From Acidobacteriota bacterium (GTDB taxonomy: Bacteria; Acidobacteriota; Vicinamibacteria; Vicinamibacterales; UBA2999), in NCBI GenBank assembly GCA_013813075.1, contig JACCSI010000509.1, forward strand, positions 1-7,734: 7,734 bases of DNA. Direction: 5' to 3'. Under the pieces are notes generated by a model, which had not been told where the DNA came from, did no database searches, and saw nothing but the letters and a program-made list of their open reading frames with translations. Every line of letters begins with the position of its first letter. Position 1 is the stretch's first letter. Below are positions 1-6,230 of this stretch, piece by piece. The position numbers and the translations under genes are program-made.

Positions 1-345
1 GCGTGCTTCTTCGAGTGGCCGCCCGTCAGGGGCGAATACGTGGGGGTGACGCCGAATCAGTTTCTCGACAATGGACTGGATCGCGTCGCCAATTGAAAAG
101 TGGCCGTCCTCCTCGGCGATTTGCGCGAGAAACACGGCTTCGAAAAGAAAATCTCCGAGCTCCTCACGCAGCGACGCCACATCGCCGCGGTCGAGCGCGT
201 CCAGCAACTCGTACGTCTCTTCCAGCACGAATGGTCGTAGCGACCGTAGCGTCTGCTCGCGGTCCCATGCGCAGCCGTGCGGGCTGCGTAGCGTGCGCAT
301 GACATCGAGAAGTCGCTCGAACCGCGTGCCTGCAGACTCTGCCAT
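1..345 (-). CDS. mazG: MazG nucleoside triphosphate pyrophosphohydrolase, N-terminal part (runs off the window)
   Basis: MazG enzymes hydrolyse (d)NTPs to the monophosphate and pyrophosphate, a cytoplasmic nucleotide-pool cleaning role that in some bacteria also affects ppGpp. The 115 residues visible on the minus strand carry the family's opening: CAWDREQT at residues 25-32 (usually CPWDxEQT), then SLRPFVLEETYELLDAL. The Mg-binding EExxE...ExxD signature is intact (E42, E43, E46, E62, D65). It is followed by the DAIQSIVEKLIRRHPHVFA stretch that ends the first MazG domain. The ATG at 343-345 is chosen because the protein begins just ahead of the conserved region and no better start lies upstream. 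The C-terminal half lies outside the window, so it cannot be said whether this is the long two-domain form. It is divergent from the downstream genes across a 53-nt gap. The family assignment is firm. Confidence 0.93.
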   Translation of the reverse strand, partial: MAESAGTRFERLLDVMRTLRSPHGCAWDREQTLRSLRPFVLEETYELLDALDRGDVASLREELGDFLFEAVFLAQIAEEDGHFSIGDAIQSIVEKLIRRHPHVFAPDGRPLEEAR

Positions 346-398
346 GCCGGTGGTGCCTCGCGCGCTATGGTACCATTCGGCTTTTGGAGGGTCTCACC
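346..398. promoter_or_regulatory. Divergent intergenic region with 10-bp palindrome and strong Shine-Dalgarno
   Basis: This 53-nt gap separates the mazG start (minus strand) from the DUF1844 gene (plus strand). It contains the perfect palindrome ATGGTACCAT at 367-376. TATGGT at 366-371 could serve as a + strand -10, and TACCAT read on the minus strand could serve mazG. No convincing -35 is seen on either side. A strong Shine-Dalgarno, GGAGGG at 386-391, lies 7 nt before the GTG at 399 and decides that start. The promoter reading and any operator role for the palindrome are inference. Confidence 0.4.
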
Positions 399-707
399 GT
401 GAGTGAGCAAGTCGATCGTCCGCAGGTCAGCTTCATTGCATTCCTCTTCTCGCTGGCCAGCAACGCCGCCGTCCATTTCGGCGACCTGCCCGACCCGATG
501 AACAATGAAACTCGAGAGCCCGATCTCGAGGCTGCCGCACAGCTCATTGAAATCATCGCCATGCTCGAGGAGAAGACGCGGGGCAACCTCACGGCTGAGG
601 AGCGCCAGTTGCTCGATCAGGTGTTGTTCGAGCTCCGCATGCGTTTCGTGGACGCCACCAAGAGCCAGGGCGAGCGCCCGAGCAAGAGCACGATCATCCT
701 GCCTTGA
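399..707 (+). CDS. DUF1844 family protein
   Basis: A 102-residue soluble protein whose body matches the DUF1844 family, a short helical family of unknown function. Recognisable segments are VSFIAFLFSLASNAAVHFGDLPDP near residues 10-33 and LEAAAQLIEIIAMLEEKTRGNLTAEERQLLDQVLFELRMRFV at about 43-84. The first segment is hydrophobic but continues the conserved helix, so I do not call it a membrane anchor. I place the start at GTG 399, with GGAGGG 7 nt upstream; an in-frame TTG at 384 would put the start codon next to the Shine-Dalgarno itself. The stop codon overlaps the start of the following hydrolase gene (TTGA, 704-707), so the two are probably translationally coupled. Family identity is confident; the function is not known. 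Confidence 0.9.
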   Translation: MSEQVDRPQVSFIAFLFSLASNAAVHFGDLPDPMNNETREPDLEAAAQLIEIIAMLEEKTRGNLTAEERQLLDQVLFELRMRFVDATKSQGERPSKSTIILP

Positions 708-1501
708 ACGCGCGCGTCACGTTTCTTGGCACTGGCACGTCGCACGGCATCCCGATGATCGGCTGTCCGTGTGCCACCTGCCATTCCACCGACCCGCGCG
801 ACCGGCGCCTGCGGCCGTCAATCTATCTCGACGTGGCCAATGGTCCCAAGGTGCTGATCGACGCAGGGACCGACCTGCGACAGCAGGCGCTTACCCATGG
901 CGTGTCGCGGGTCGACGCGATCCTGTTGACGCACAGTCATGCCGACCACATCATGGGGCTGGACGACGTCCGGCGTTTCAACATCATGCAAGGCGGTGCG
1001 ATTCCCGCGTATGCCGATGCGCGCACGTCGCAGGATGTGCGCCGCACGTTCGAATACATCTTCGTCCCGCCCACGCAGCAGGGTGGCGGCGTCCCGCAGA
1101 TTCATCTCACCACGATTGAGAACGCATTCGCCATCGACGGCCTCCAGGTGGTTCCGGTGCCCGTGGTTCATGGGCAGCGGCCGGTGCTGGGGTTCCGCTT
1201 TGGGTCGTTTGCATACCTGACCGACTGCAATCACATCCCGGACCAATCGTGGCCGCTGATCGAAAAACTCGACGTGTTGGTGCTCGATGCCTTGCGGCAT
1301 CGCGCGCATCCGACGCATTACAGCGTGGCACAAGCCCTGGACGTGGCGGCGCGCGTCAAACCACGCCGAACCTTGCTGACGCACATGTGCCACGACCTGC
1401 CGCATCAGGCGACCAACGATGGGCTCCCCAGCGGCGTCGAGCTTGCGTATGACGGCTTGGTGATCGATGTCGAGGTGGCGTTCAACGCTGCGGCGTCCTA
1501 G
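704..1501 (+). CDS. PhnP-like metallo-beta-lactamase-fold hydrolase (probable phosphodiesterase)
   Basis: A 265-residue metallo-beta-lactamase-fold enzyme close to the PhnP / phosphoribosyl cyclic phosphodiesterase branch. The dinuclear metal motif THSHADH supplies H77, H79, D81 and H82; further likely ligands are H156 (VVHGQ), D174 (LTDC) and H227 (THMCHD). C21, C23 and C26 in GCPCATC plus H230 match the extra structural zinc site described in E. coli PhnP, with the same 3-residue spacing between the two late histidines. PhnP opens cyclic ribose phosphates in phosphonate breakdown, but no other phn gene is seen here, so the true substrate is open. The start is TTG 704, overlapping the previous stop by 4 nt; the fold's first strand (RVTFLGTGTSHG) begins at once and no ATG or GTG precedes it. 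The Shine-Dalgarno is weak, in keeping with coupling to the gene upstream. Confidence 0.88.
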   Translation: MNARVTFLGTGTSHGIPMIGCPCATCHSTDPRDRRLRPSIYLDVANGPKVLIDAGTDLRQQALTHGVSRVDAILLTHSHADHIMGLDDVRRFNIMQGGAIPAYADARTSQDVRRTFEYIFVPPTQQGGGVPQIHLTTIENAFAIDGLQVVPVPVVHGQRPVLGFRFGSFAYLTDCNHIPDQSWPLIEKLDVLVLDALRHRAHPTHYSVAQALDVAARVKPRRTLLTHMCHDLPHQATNDGLPSGVELAYDGLVIDVEVAFNAAAS

Positions 1502-1533
1502 CCATCCCGGCACGTCGGGACCCCAACGCACCC

Positions 1534-1542
1534 TGCTATCAT
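1534..1542 (+). promoter_or_regulatory. Possible extended -10 element before ribF
   Basis: TGCTATCAT matches an extended -10 (TGnTATAAT) with one mismatch in the hexamer. It lies 11 nt before the ribF ATG, which would give a leader of only about 5 nt. No -35 match is seen at the usual distance, which extended -10 promoters tolerate, and no good Shine-Dalgarno precedes ribF, which fits a near-leaderless message. The same TATCAT hexamer occurs just before the aminotransferase start. Confidence 0.4.
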
Positions 1543-1553
1543 CGTCACCTCGA

Positions 1554-2492
1554 ATGGAAGTCGCGCGGTTTCCTGATGATTCTCGTCCACCCCGGTGGCG
1601 CCAGCCTGTGCTGGCGCTGGGAAATTTCGACGGACTGCACCGCGGACATATCAAGATCATCGAGCGCGTCCGTCGTGTGGCCGCGGAACGCAGCGGCACT
1701 TCGCTCGTGCTCACCTTCGATCCGCATCCGCCGCGAATTGTCCGTCCCGACAAAGCGCCGCTCCTGTTGATGACGCTCGAGCAGAAGATCGAGGCGCTCG
1801 CGAAGGCGGGCATCCAGGGCGTCGCGGTCGTTCGGTTTACGCTGGAACTGTCACGCTGGGAGCCGGAAACGTTCGTCAAGACCGTGCTCGTCGACTGGCT
1901 GCGTGTCGCCGAGGTCTGGGTCGGCGCCGACTTCCTGTTTGGGCGCGACCGCTCGGGCAACTTTTCGCTGCTGCGCACGCTCGGTCTCCAGTATGGCTTT
2001 CGCGCCGAGAAGATCGATTCCGTCCGCTACAAAGACTTCGTGGTCTCGAGCACGCGCATCCGACGGTTGGTGGCCGAAGGCCGGGTCGACGAGGCCGGCG
2101 CGCTACTCGGTCATCACTTTTTCATCGATGGCACGGTCGTCAAGGGCGCCGGACGCGGCCGCGAGTTGGGGGTGCCGACGGCCAACATTCAGACGCCGAA
2201 CGAGCTGACCCCGCCGCATGGCGTCTACGCCACGACCATCACCATCGATGGTGTGGTGTATCCAAGTGTGACTAACGTAGGTTTACGTCCGACGTTCGAC
2301 GATGTGCCCCGGACCACGATTGAGGCACACGCGCTGGGCGTTGACCGCGACCTGTATGGCCAGACGGTTCGCCTGGGGTTTGTCCAGCGATTGCGAGACG
2401 AACGCCGGTTTCCGGACGTGGACGCCCTCAAAGCCCAAATCGAGGCAGATGTGCGTCGGGCCAAGCGATTGTTCGATAGACTCTCGGTGTAG
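1554..2492 (+). CDS. ribF: Bifunctional riboflavin kinase / FAD synthetase
   Basis: RibF phosphorylates riboflavin to FMN and then adenylylates FMN to FAD in the cytoplasm. The 312-residue protein has both domains at the normal family length. The N-terminal nucleotidyltransferase domain shows GNFDGLHRGH at 23-32, TFDPHP at 54-59, VGADFLFGRDRSG at about 123-135 and SSTRIR at 165-170. The C-terminal kinase domain shows GRELGVPTAN at 202-211, GVYA at 223-226, NVGLRPTF at 241-248, the likely catalytic Glu E257 and DLYGQ at 266-270. ATG 1554 is chosen because the conserved first strand (PVLALGNFDG) follows soon after; the same frame stays open upstream to 1467, but that would overlap the hydrolase gene and add an unconserved Arg/Ser-rich stretch. 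No FMN riboswitch is recognisable in the 52-nt gap upstream. Confidence 0.95.
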   Translation: MEVARFPDDSRPPRWRQPVLALGNFDGLHRGHIKIIERVRRVAAERSGTSLVLTFDPHPPRIVRPDKAPLLLMTLEQKIEALAKAGIQGVAVVRFTLELSRWEPETFVKTVLVDWLRVAEVWVGADFLFGRDRSGNFSLLRTLGLQYGFRAEKIDSVRYKDFVVSSTRIRRLVAEGRVDEAGALLGHHFFIDGTVVKGAGRGRELGVPTANIQTPNELTPPHGVYATTITIDGVVYPSVTNVGLRPTFDDVPRTTIEAHALGVDRDLYGQTVRLGFVQRLRDERRFPDVDALKAQIEADVRRAKRLFDRLSV

Positions 2493-2528
2493 CACTCGGC
2501 ACCCGGTGGCCGACAGGTTCCGTACTGC

Positions 2529-2885
2529 ATGACTCCAACTGCGTTCGAGTTCACGATGACATTGCCCGGCGATGCGCGCCTGATCGGCGCGATTCGCCAA
2601 CTCGCCGCGCACGCCGCTGATTACGCGCGACTTACAACCGATGCCTGTGACAGGCTGGCCTCCGAAGTTGAACGGGCGGCCGCAGTGGCGATTTCTTCCA
2701 CACAGGTGTCGGACGCAGCCATCGAGGTTCGGTTCTCCGGCGACCATTCGGCCGTCAACGTGGTAATTTCGTGCGACGCCCCCACGACGGCGCCACACTC
2801 GACGTCGGACAACGGAGTATCCGTCAATTGGACGGCTGATGGCTCGCGTCACACCTGCCACATTCGGCAGGGTATCCCTGCATAG
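2529..2885 (+). CDS. Small protein resembling a degenerate RsbW-type (HATPase) domain
   Basis: An unassigned 118-residue protein between ribF and cysS. Residues 6-54 (FEFTMTLPGDARLIGAIRQL, then DACDRLASEVERAAAVAI) have the layout of the first strand and helices of anti-sigma-factor/RsbW-like histidine-kinase-type ATPases. The next strand (AAIEVRFSGDHSAVNVVISCDA, 63-84) fits the usual following hairpin. Where an active ATPase has Glu...Asn (N-box) and DxGxG, this protein has AAAVAI and CDAP, and the chain ends without an ATP lid. It probably does not bind ATP, if it belongs to the fold at all. ATG 2529 keeps the first strand; an ATG at 2556 is an alternative that would remove it. The Shine-Dalgarno is weak. 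The stop is 6 nt before cysS, so the two may share a message. The fold call is pattern inference of moderate to low certainty. Confidence 0.7.
   Translation: MTPTAFEFTMTLPGDARLIGAIRQLAAHAADYARLTTDACDRLASEVERAAAVAISSTQVSDAAIEVRFSGDHSAVNVVISCDAPTTAPHSTSDNGVSVNWTADGSRHTCHIRQGIPA
2867..2881. repeat. Perfect inverted repeat just upstream of cysS
   Basis: GCAGGGTATCCCTGC has two 6-bp perfect arms around a 3-nt centre. It lies at the very end of the upstream small gene and 10 nt before the cysS ATG. It could fold as an RNA hairpin near the ribosome site or act as a protein-binding site. It has no T-tract, so it is not a classical intrinsic terminator. The role is unknown. Confidence 0.5.
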
Positions 2886-2891
2886 CGTCCG

Positions 2892-4304
2892 ATGCGCCTG
2901 TTCAACACACTGACTCGACAACTAGAGGAGTTTGCGCCATCGCGCGATAACACCGTCCGCATGTATACGTGCGGGTTGACGGTGTATGCACGCGGCCACA
3001 TCGGCAACTTCCGCACGTTCGTGTGCATGGACGTGCTGCGCCGCGCGTTGAAGTATGTCGGCGGCTGGCACATGCACCACGTGGTCAACTTCACCGACGT
3101 CGACGACAAAACCATCGCCGGCGCGCAACAGGAAGGCGTGTCGCTGCGCGAGTACACCGATCGCTATATTGCCGCCTTTCACGAGGACGCCGCGATCCTG
3201 GGTCTGGAGCCTGTCGAAGACATGCCGCGGGCGACCGATCCTGCCAACCTCGAGGCCATGGGCAACATGATCAAGGCCCTGGACGAGCGCGGCCACACCT
3301 ATGTCAGCGAAGGATCGGTCTACTTCAAGATTTCGACGATGCCCGATTACGGCAAACTGGCGCGGCTCCATCACGAAGGGATGCAGGCGGGGGCGCGGGT
3401 GGATGCGGACGAGTACGCCAAAGATGATGCGCGCGATTTCGTGCTGTGGAAGGCCACCAAGCCTGGAGAGCCGACGTGGGATGTCGGCGTCGGCCCCGGT
3501 CGGCCCGGTTGGCACATCGAGTGCTCGGCGATGGCATTGCGCCTGCTCGGCGAGGCGCCAATAGACATCCACGCCGGAGGCGTCGATCTCATCTTTCCGC
3601 ATCACGAAAACGAGATCGCGCAGAGCGAGTGCGCGACCGGGCGGCAGTTCTCGCGCTTCTGGGTGCACGCCGAACATCTCCTGGTCGACGATAAGAAGAT
3701 GTCGAAATCGCTCGGCAACGTCTACTCGCCGAAGGACATTGTTGACCACGGCCATCGGGTATCGGCACTGCGGTACCTGCTGCTGTCGTCGCACTACCGC
3801 AAGCAGCTCAACTTCACCTGGAGCGGGCTGGCGCAGGCGGAGGAGTCGTTGACGCGGCTCACCGACTTTCTTGCCCGTCTGCAGAGCTTGCCGCCAGGGG
3901 AGGCGCATCCTGCAGTGGTCGAACGTGTCGATGCAGCGCGTCAGGCGTTCGACTCGGCGCTGGGCGACGACCTGAATACGGCCGCGGGCCTCGCGGCGAT
4001 GTTCGATCTGGTGCGCGTCATCAACGGCGCCATCGACGCCCGCGATGTGAGCAGCACGGACGCGACGGCGATCACCGACCTGTTCACACATTTCGATAGC
4101 GTCCTGGGGGTCATCTCGCTGCGCCGCGCCGAGGACGAGACACCTCCCGTGCCGGTGGAAGAGATCGAGCAGCTGGTCGAAGCGCGCAAAGACGCACGTC
4201 GGCGGCGCGACTTCGGCGAAGCCGATCGCATCCGCAAGGATCTTGAAGCGCGCGGCATACTCCTCGAAGACGGCCCACAAGGCACGCGCTGGAAGCGGGC
4301 GTAA
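2892..4304 (+). CDS. cysS: Cysteinyl-tRNA synthetase
   Basis: This class I aminoacyl-tRNA synthetase charges tRNA-Cys with cysteine. At 470 residues it has the usual length. Seen in order: MYTCGLTVYARGHIGN at 24-39, with zinc ligand C27 and the HIGN signature; FTDVDDK at 67-73; GWHIECSAMA with C211; FPHHENEIAQSE with likely zinc ligands H237 and E241; the KMSKS loop at 269-273; and a C-terminal DALR-type helical region beginning near FDSALGDDLNTAAGLAAMF. The four zinc positions that select cysteine over serine are all present, so the enzyme should be active. ATG 2892 directly precedes the conserved LFNTLTRQLEEF opening. The gene for its substrate, tRNA-Cys, lies about 3.3 kb downstream in the same window; the two are probably not co-transcribed. 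There is no T-box-like leader, since only 6 nt separate it from the previous stop. Confidence 0.97.
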   Translation: MRLFNTLTRQLEEFAPSRDNTVRMYTCGLTVYARGHIGNFRTFVCMDVLRRALKYVGGWHMHHVVNFTDVDDKTIAGAQQEGVSLREYTDRYIAAFHEDAAILGLEPVEDMPRATDPANLEAMGNMIKALDERGHTYVSEGSVYFKISTMPDYGKLARLHHEGMQAGARVDADEYAKDDARDFVLWKATKPGEPTWDVGVGPGRPGWHIECSAMALRLLGEAPIDIHAGGVDLIFPHHENEIAQSECATGRQFSRFWVHAEHLLVDDKKMSKSLGNVYSPKDIVDHGHRVSALRYLLLSSHYRKQLNFTWSGLAQAEESLTRLTDFLARLQSLPPGEAHPAVVERVDAARQAFDSALGDDLNTAAGLAAMFDLVRVINGAIDARDVSSTDATAITDLFTHFDSVLGVISLRRAEDETPPVPVEEIEQLVEARKDARRRRDFGEADRIRKDLEARGILLEDGPQGTRWKRA

Positions 4305-4329
4305 GGCGGGCATGGGCTGTGGCCCCGCC
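4305..4329. repeat. Short inverted repeat directly after the cysS stop
   Basis: GGCGGG at 4305-4310 and CCCGCC at 4324-4329 form a 6-bp perfect stem with a 13-nt loop, beginning on the base after the cysS stop codon. No T-run follows, so it would be at best a weak or factor-dependent terminator, or a stem that protects the cysS 3' end. It ends 3 nt before the TATCAT element in front of the aminotransferase. Confidence 0.4.
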
Positions 4330-4332
4330 GAG

Positions 4333-4338
4333 TATCAT
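4333..4338 (+). promoter_or_regulatory. Possible -10 element giving a leaderless aminotransferase message
   Basis: TATCAT (5 of 6 to TATAAT) is separated from the ATG at 4345 by 6 nt, so a start site at the normal distance would fall on or next to the A of the start codon. There is no Shine-Dalgarno in the gap, which fits leaderless translation. No -35 match is seen. This is inference from one hexamer and its spacing, supported by the same hexamer before ribF. Confidence 0.4.
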
Positions 4339-4344
4339 CATCTG

Positions 4345-5667
4345 ATGGATGCCCCGCAGCTCAAGACCGCATTACCCGGCCCGCGCGCAAAGGCCCTGAT
4401 TGAGCGCGACAGCGCCGTCGTCTCTCCTTCGTATACCCGCTCTTATCCGTTCGTGATGGCCCGCGGCATTGGCGCCGCGGTGGAAGATGTCGACGGCAAC
4501 GTGTTCCTTGACTGTGCCGCCGGCATCGCGGTCAATTCCACGGGGCATTCTCATCCCGACGTCGTGGCCGCGATCATCGACCAGGCCCAGAAGTTCCTGC
4601 ACATGTCTGGGACCGATTTTTACTACGAGCCGCAGGTCCGGCTGGCGGAGGAAATGAACGGGTTGGCGCCCTTTCAAGGACCGAAGCGGTCGTTTTTCTC
4701 CAACTCCGGCACCGAAGCGAACGAAGCGGCGATCAAACTGGCGCGGTATCACACCAAGCGATACGGCATCATCGCGTTCCTCGGGAGCTTTCATGGCCGC
4801 TCGCTCGGGGCGCTGTCGTTGACGTCGAGCAAGGCCATTCAGCGTCGCGGCTTTGGTCCGCCGCTCAGTGGCGTCTATCACGCGCCTTTTCCTAATCCGT
4901 ATCGGCGGCCGAAGGGGCAGAGCGAGGACGCGTGTGCAGCCGCCGCGCTGGACTTCATCGAAGAGCAGATTCTCGTGCACCTGGTGTCGCCTGACGAAGT
5001 CGCGGCAGTGGTCGTTGAAGCCATCCAGGGCGAGGGCGGCTACATTGTCCCGCCCGCGGCGTTTCATCAGCGGCTGCGTGACCTCACGGCGAAGCACGGC
5101 ATCATGCTGGTCGTCGACGAAGTGCAGTCAGGCATGGGTCGCACCGGCCGGATGTTCGGCATCGAGCACTTCGGCGTCGAACCCGACGTCGTCACCGTGG
5201 CGAAAGGGATTGCGTCGGGCCTGCCGCTCGGCGTGACCACCTCTCGCGCGGAGTTCATGGCGTGGCCGCCGGGAGCGCATGCCAGCACGTTTGGCGGCAA
5301 CCCGGTCTCGTGTGCCGCGGCGCTGGCGACGATCAAGCTGCTGCGTGAGTCGTTGATCGCCAACGCCGCTGCGGTGGGCGACCACCTGATGGACACGCTC
5401 CGCGCGTTGCAGGACAAGCACCGGTTGATAGGCGACGTGCGCGGCAAGGGCCTGATGATTGGCATCGAGCTGGTGAAGGACCGCGACACAAAAGAGCGCG
5501 CGACGAGAGAGCGCGATCGGCTCGTTGACGAGTGCTTTGCACGTGGTCTGCTGGTGCTGGGGGCGGGCCGCAACACCCTGCGCCTGTCGCCGCCGCTGGT
5601 GTTGACCAAACAGGAGGCGGACACGGCGGTGCGCATTATCGACGAAAGCCTGTCGGCCATGGCGTGA
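4345..5667 (+). CDS. Class III PLP-dependent aminotransferase (GabT / acetylornithine aminotransferase-like)
   Basis: A 440-residue fold-type I PLP enzyme of the omega-aminotransferase group. Visible marks are GNVFLDCAAGIAVNSTGHSHP at about 51-71, the phosphate-binding NSGTEANEAAIKLAR at 120-134, GSFHGRSLGALSLT at 147-160, EAIQGEGGY at 225-233, the cofactor-ring Asp D258 in VVDEVQSGMGRTG, the Schiff-base lysine K287 in VAKGIASGLPLG, and STFGGNPVSCAAA near the C-terminal side. The N-terminus (LPGPRAKALIERD, SPSYTRSYPFVMARG) is typical of a subgroup usually annotated 4-aminobutyrate or 'acetyl ornithine aminotransferase family'. Some archaeal relatives are ornithine aminotransferases or amino acid racemases, so the substrate cannot be read from sequence. 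ATG 4345 is preferred; the frame is open back to 4243 but that part overlaps cysS. No other GABA or arginine pathway gene is adjacent. Confidence 0.92.
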   Translation: MDAPQLKTALPGPRAKALIERDSAVVSPSYTRSYPFVMARGIGAAVEDVDGNVFLDCAAGIAVNSTGHSHPDVVAAIIDQAQKFLHMSGTDFYYEPQVRLAEEMNGLAPFQGPKRSFFSNSGTEANEAAIKLARYHTKRYGIIAFLGSFHGRSLGALSLTSSKAIQRRGFGPPLSGVYHAPFPNPYRRPKGQSEDACAAAALDFIEEQILVHLVSPDEVAAVVVEAIQGEGGYIVPPAAFHQRLRDLTAKHGIMLVVDEVQSGMGRTGRMFGIEHFGVEPDVVTVAKGIASGLPLGVTTSRAEFMAWPPGAHASTFGGNPVSCAAALATIKLLRESLIANAAAVGDHLMDTLRALQDKHRLIGDVRGKGLMIGIELVKDRDTKERATRERDRLVDECFARGLLVLGAGRNTLRLSPPLVLTKQEADTAVRIIDESLSAMA

Positions 5668-5687
5668 AAGTTGCCTTGAGCGCGTGC

Positions 5688-6056
5688 ATGACAGAGGCGC
5701 GCCAGCAGCTTGGGTGGTTCGGCGAGGAGCTCGCGTGCGCGGAGCTCGAAAAACGCGGATATGTCGTCATGACGCGGCGTTACCGCACGAAATGGGGCGA
5801 ACTGGACATCGTCGCACGGCATGGTGAGTACTACGCGTTTATCGAAGTGAAGGCGCGTGGAGGTGGCGGCTTTGGCGATCCCGAAGAGGCTGTCACCTTG
5901 CAGAAACAGCAGCGCGTCGTCTGGATGGCGACTCACTACCTGGTGCGGCACGGCCTGCAAGACGTGGCGTGCCGTTTTGACGTCGTTGGGATCAATACGG
6001 AAACGCATCCGCCGCGCGTGACGATCATTGAAGACGCATTTCGCCCCGGCTGGTGA
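5688..6056 (+). CDS. yraN: YraN family (UPF0102) endonuclease-fold protein
   Basis: A 122-residue protein of the widespread YraN/UPF0102 family, which has a restriction-endonuclease-like fold; its cellular job is unclear, though DNA processing or repair is suspected. The expected elements are all present: LGWFGEELACAELEKRGY at 8-25 with E13, GELDIVAR at 37-44 with D40, and FIEVKAR at 51-57, giving the PD-(D/E)xK-like set D40, E53, K55. A late RFDVVGI strand (97-103) follows. ATG 5688 is chosen because it puts MTEARQQLGWFGEE at the family's usual N-terminus and has TTGAG about 7 nt upstream. An in-frame GTG at 5664 overlaps the aminotransferase stop (GTGA) and would add 8 residues; it remains possible by translational coupling. 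Probably co-transcribed with the aminotransferase. Confidence 0.9.
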   Translation: MTEARQQLGWFGEELACAELEKRGYVVMTRRYRTKWGELDIVARHGEYYAFIEVKARGGGGFGDPEEAVTLQKQQRVVWMATHYLVRHGLQDVACRFDVVGINTETHPPRVTIIEDAFRPGW

Positions 6057-6103
6057 TTGCCGCGCGGAACCGTGTGTCCTCGCTCGGGCAGCCTTTGCGA
6101 GCC

Positions 6104-6171
6104 ACCCCGTGATCCGGACCCGGTGAGGGTGCGGGACACGCCGTCAGGGGAGGTGTGTCTTGACCCCGTGA
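6104..6171 (+). repeat. Three copies of an ACCCCGTGA-like 9-mer upstream of galT
   Basis: ACCCCGTGA occurs at 6104-6112 and again at 6163-6171, with the one-mismatch copy ACCCGGTGA at 6118-6126, all in the same orientation within the yraN-galT gap. The copies flank the hairpin at 6133-6161. They could be binding sites or part of a REP-like repeat; a high-GC gap can yield such matches by chance. Confidence 0.35.
6133..6161. repeat. REP-like imperfect hairpin in the yraN-galT gap
   Basis: GGGACACGCC (6133-6142) can pair along its whole length with GGTGTGTCTT (6152-6161): seven Watson-Crick and three G-T pairs around the 9-nt loop GTCAGGGGA. This compact stem of GACAC/GTGTC character in an otherwise non-coding gap looks like the dispersed palindromic elements moved by REP-associated Tyr transposases. 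No T-tract follows, so it is not a standard terminator for yraN. Only one copy lies in the window, so repetition in the genome is unproven. Confidence 0.4.
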
Positions 6172-6230
6172 CCGTAGATCGGAAATGTCCATGAACCTCG
6201 TGGCGGACCCTGTGTGCTGAGTGTGACGAG

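Noticed and set aside
1502..1553. FMN riboswitch ahead of ribF
   Set aside because: The gap is only 52 nt, far too short for the conserved RFN element, and none of its signature segments are visible.
818..1978. 386-codon minus-strand frame across the hydrolase and ribF genes
   Set aside because: It spans two well-supported genes on the other strand and shows no recognisable motif; it is a composition shadow.
2886..2891. T-box leader for cysS
   Set aside because: Only 6 nt lie between the previous stop and the cysS start and no T-box core sequence is seen in the preceding gene.
2922..4313. 463-codon open frame on the minus strand covering nearly all of cysS
   Set aside because: It is antisense to an intact, fully recognisable cysS. 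Long antisense frames are expected opposite GC-rich genes, and its translation is Arg/His/Val-rich without any domain.
5067..6008. 313-codon minus-strand frame over the aminotransferase end and yraN
   Set aside because: Crosses two conserved + strand genes and reads as low-complexity Ser/Arg sequence.
6160..6188. TTGACC at 6160 as the -35 of a galT promoter
   Set aside because: At 17 or 18 nt spacing the downstream hexamer is AAATGT or AATGTC, a poor -10 match. The TTGACC also overlaps the hairpin and the 9-mer repeat, which explain it as well.
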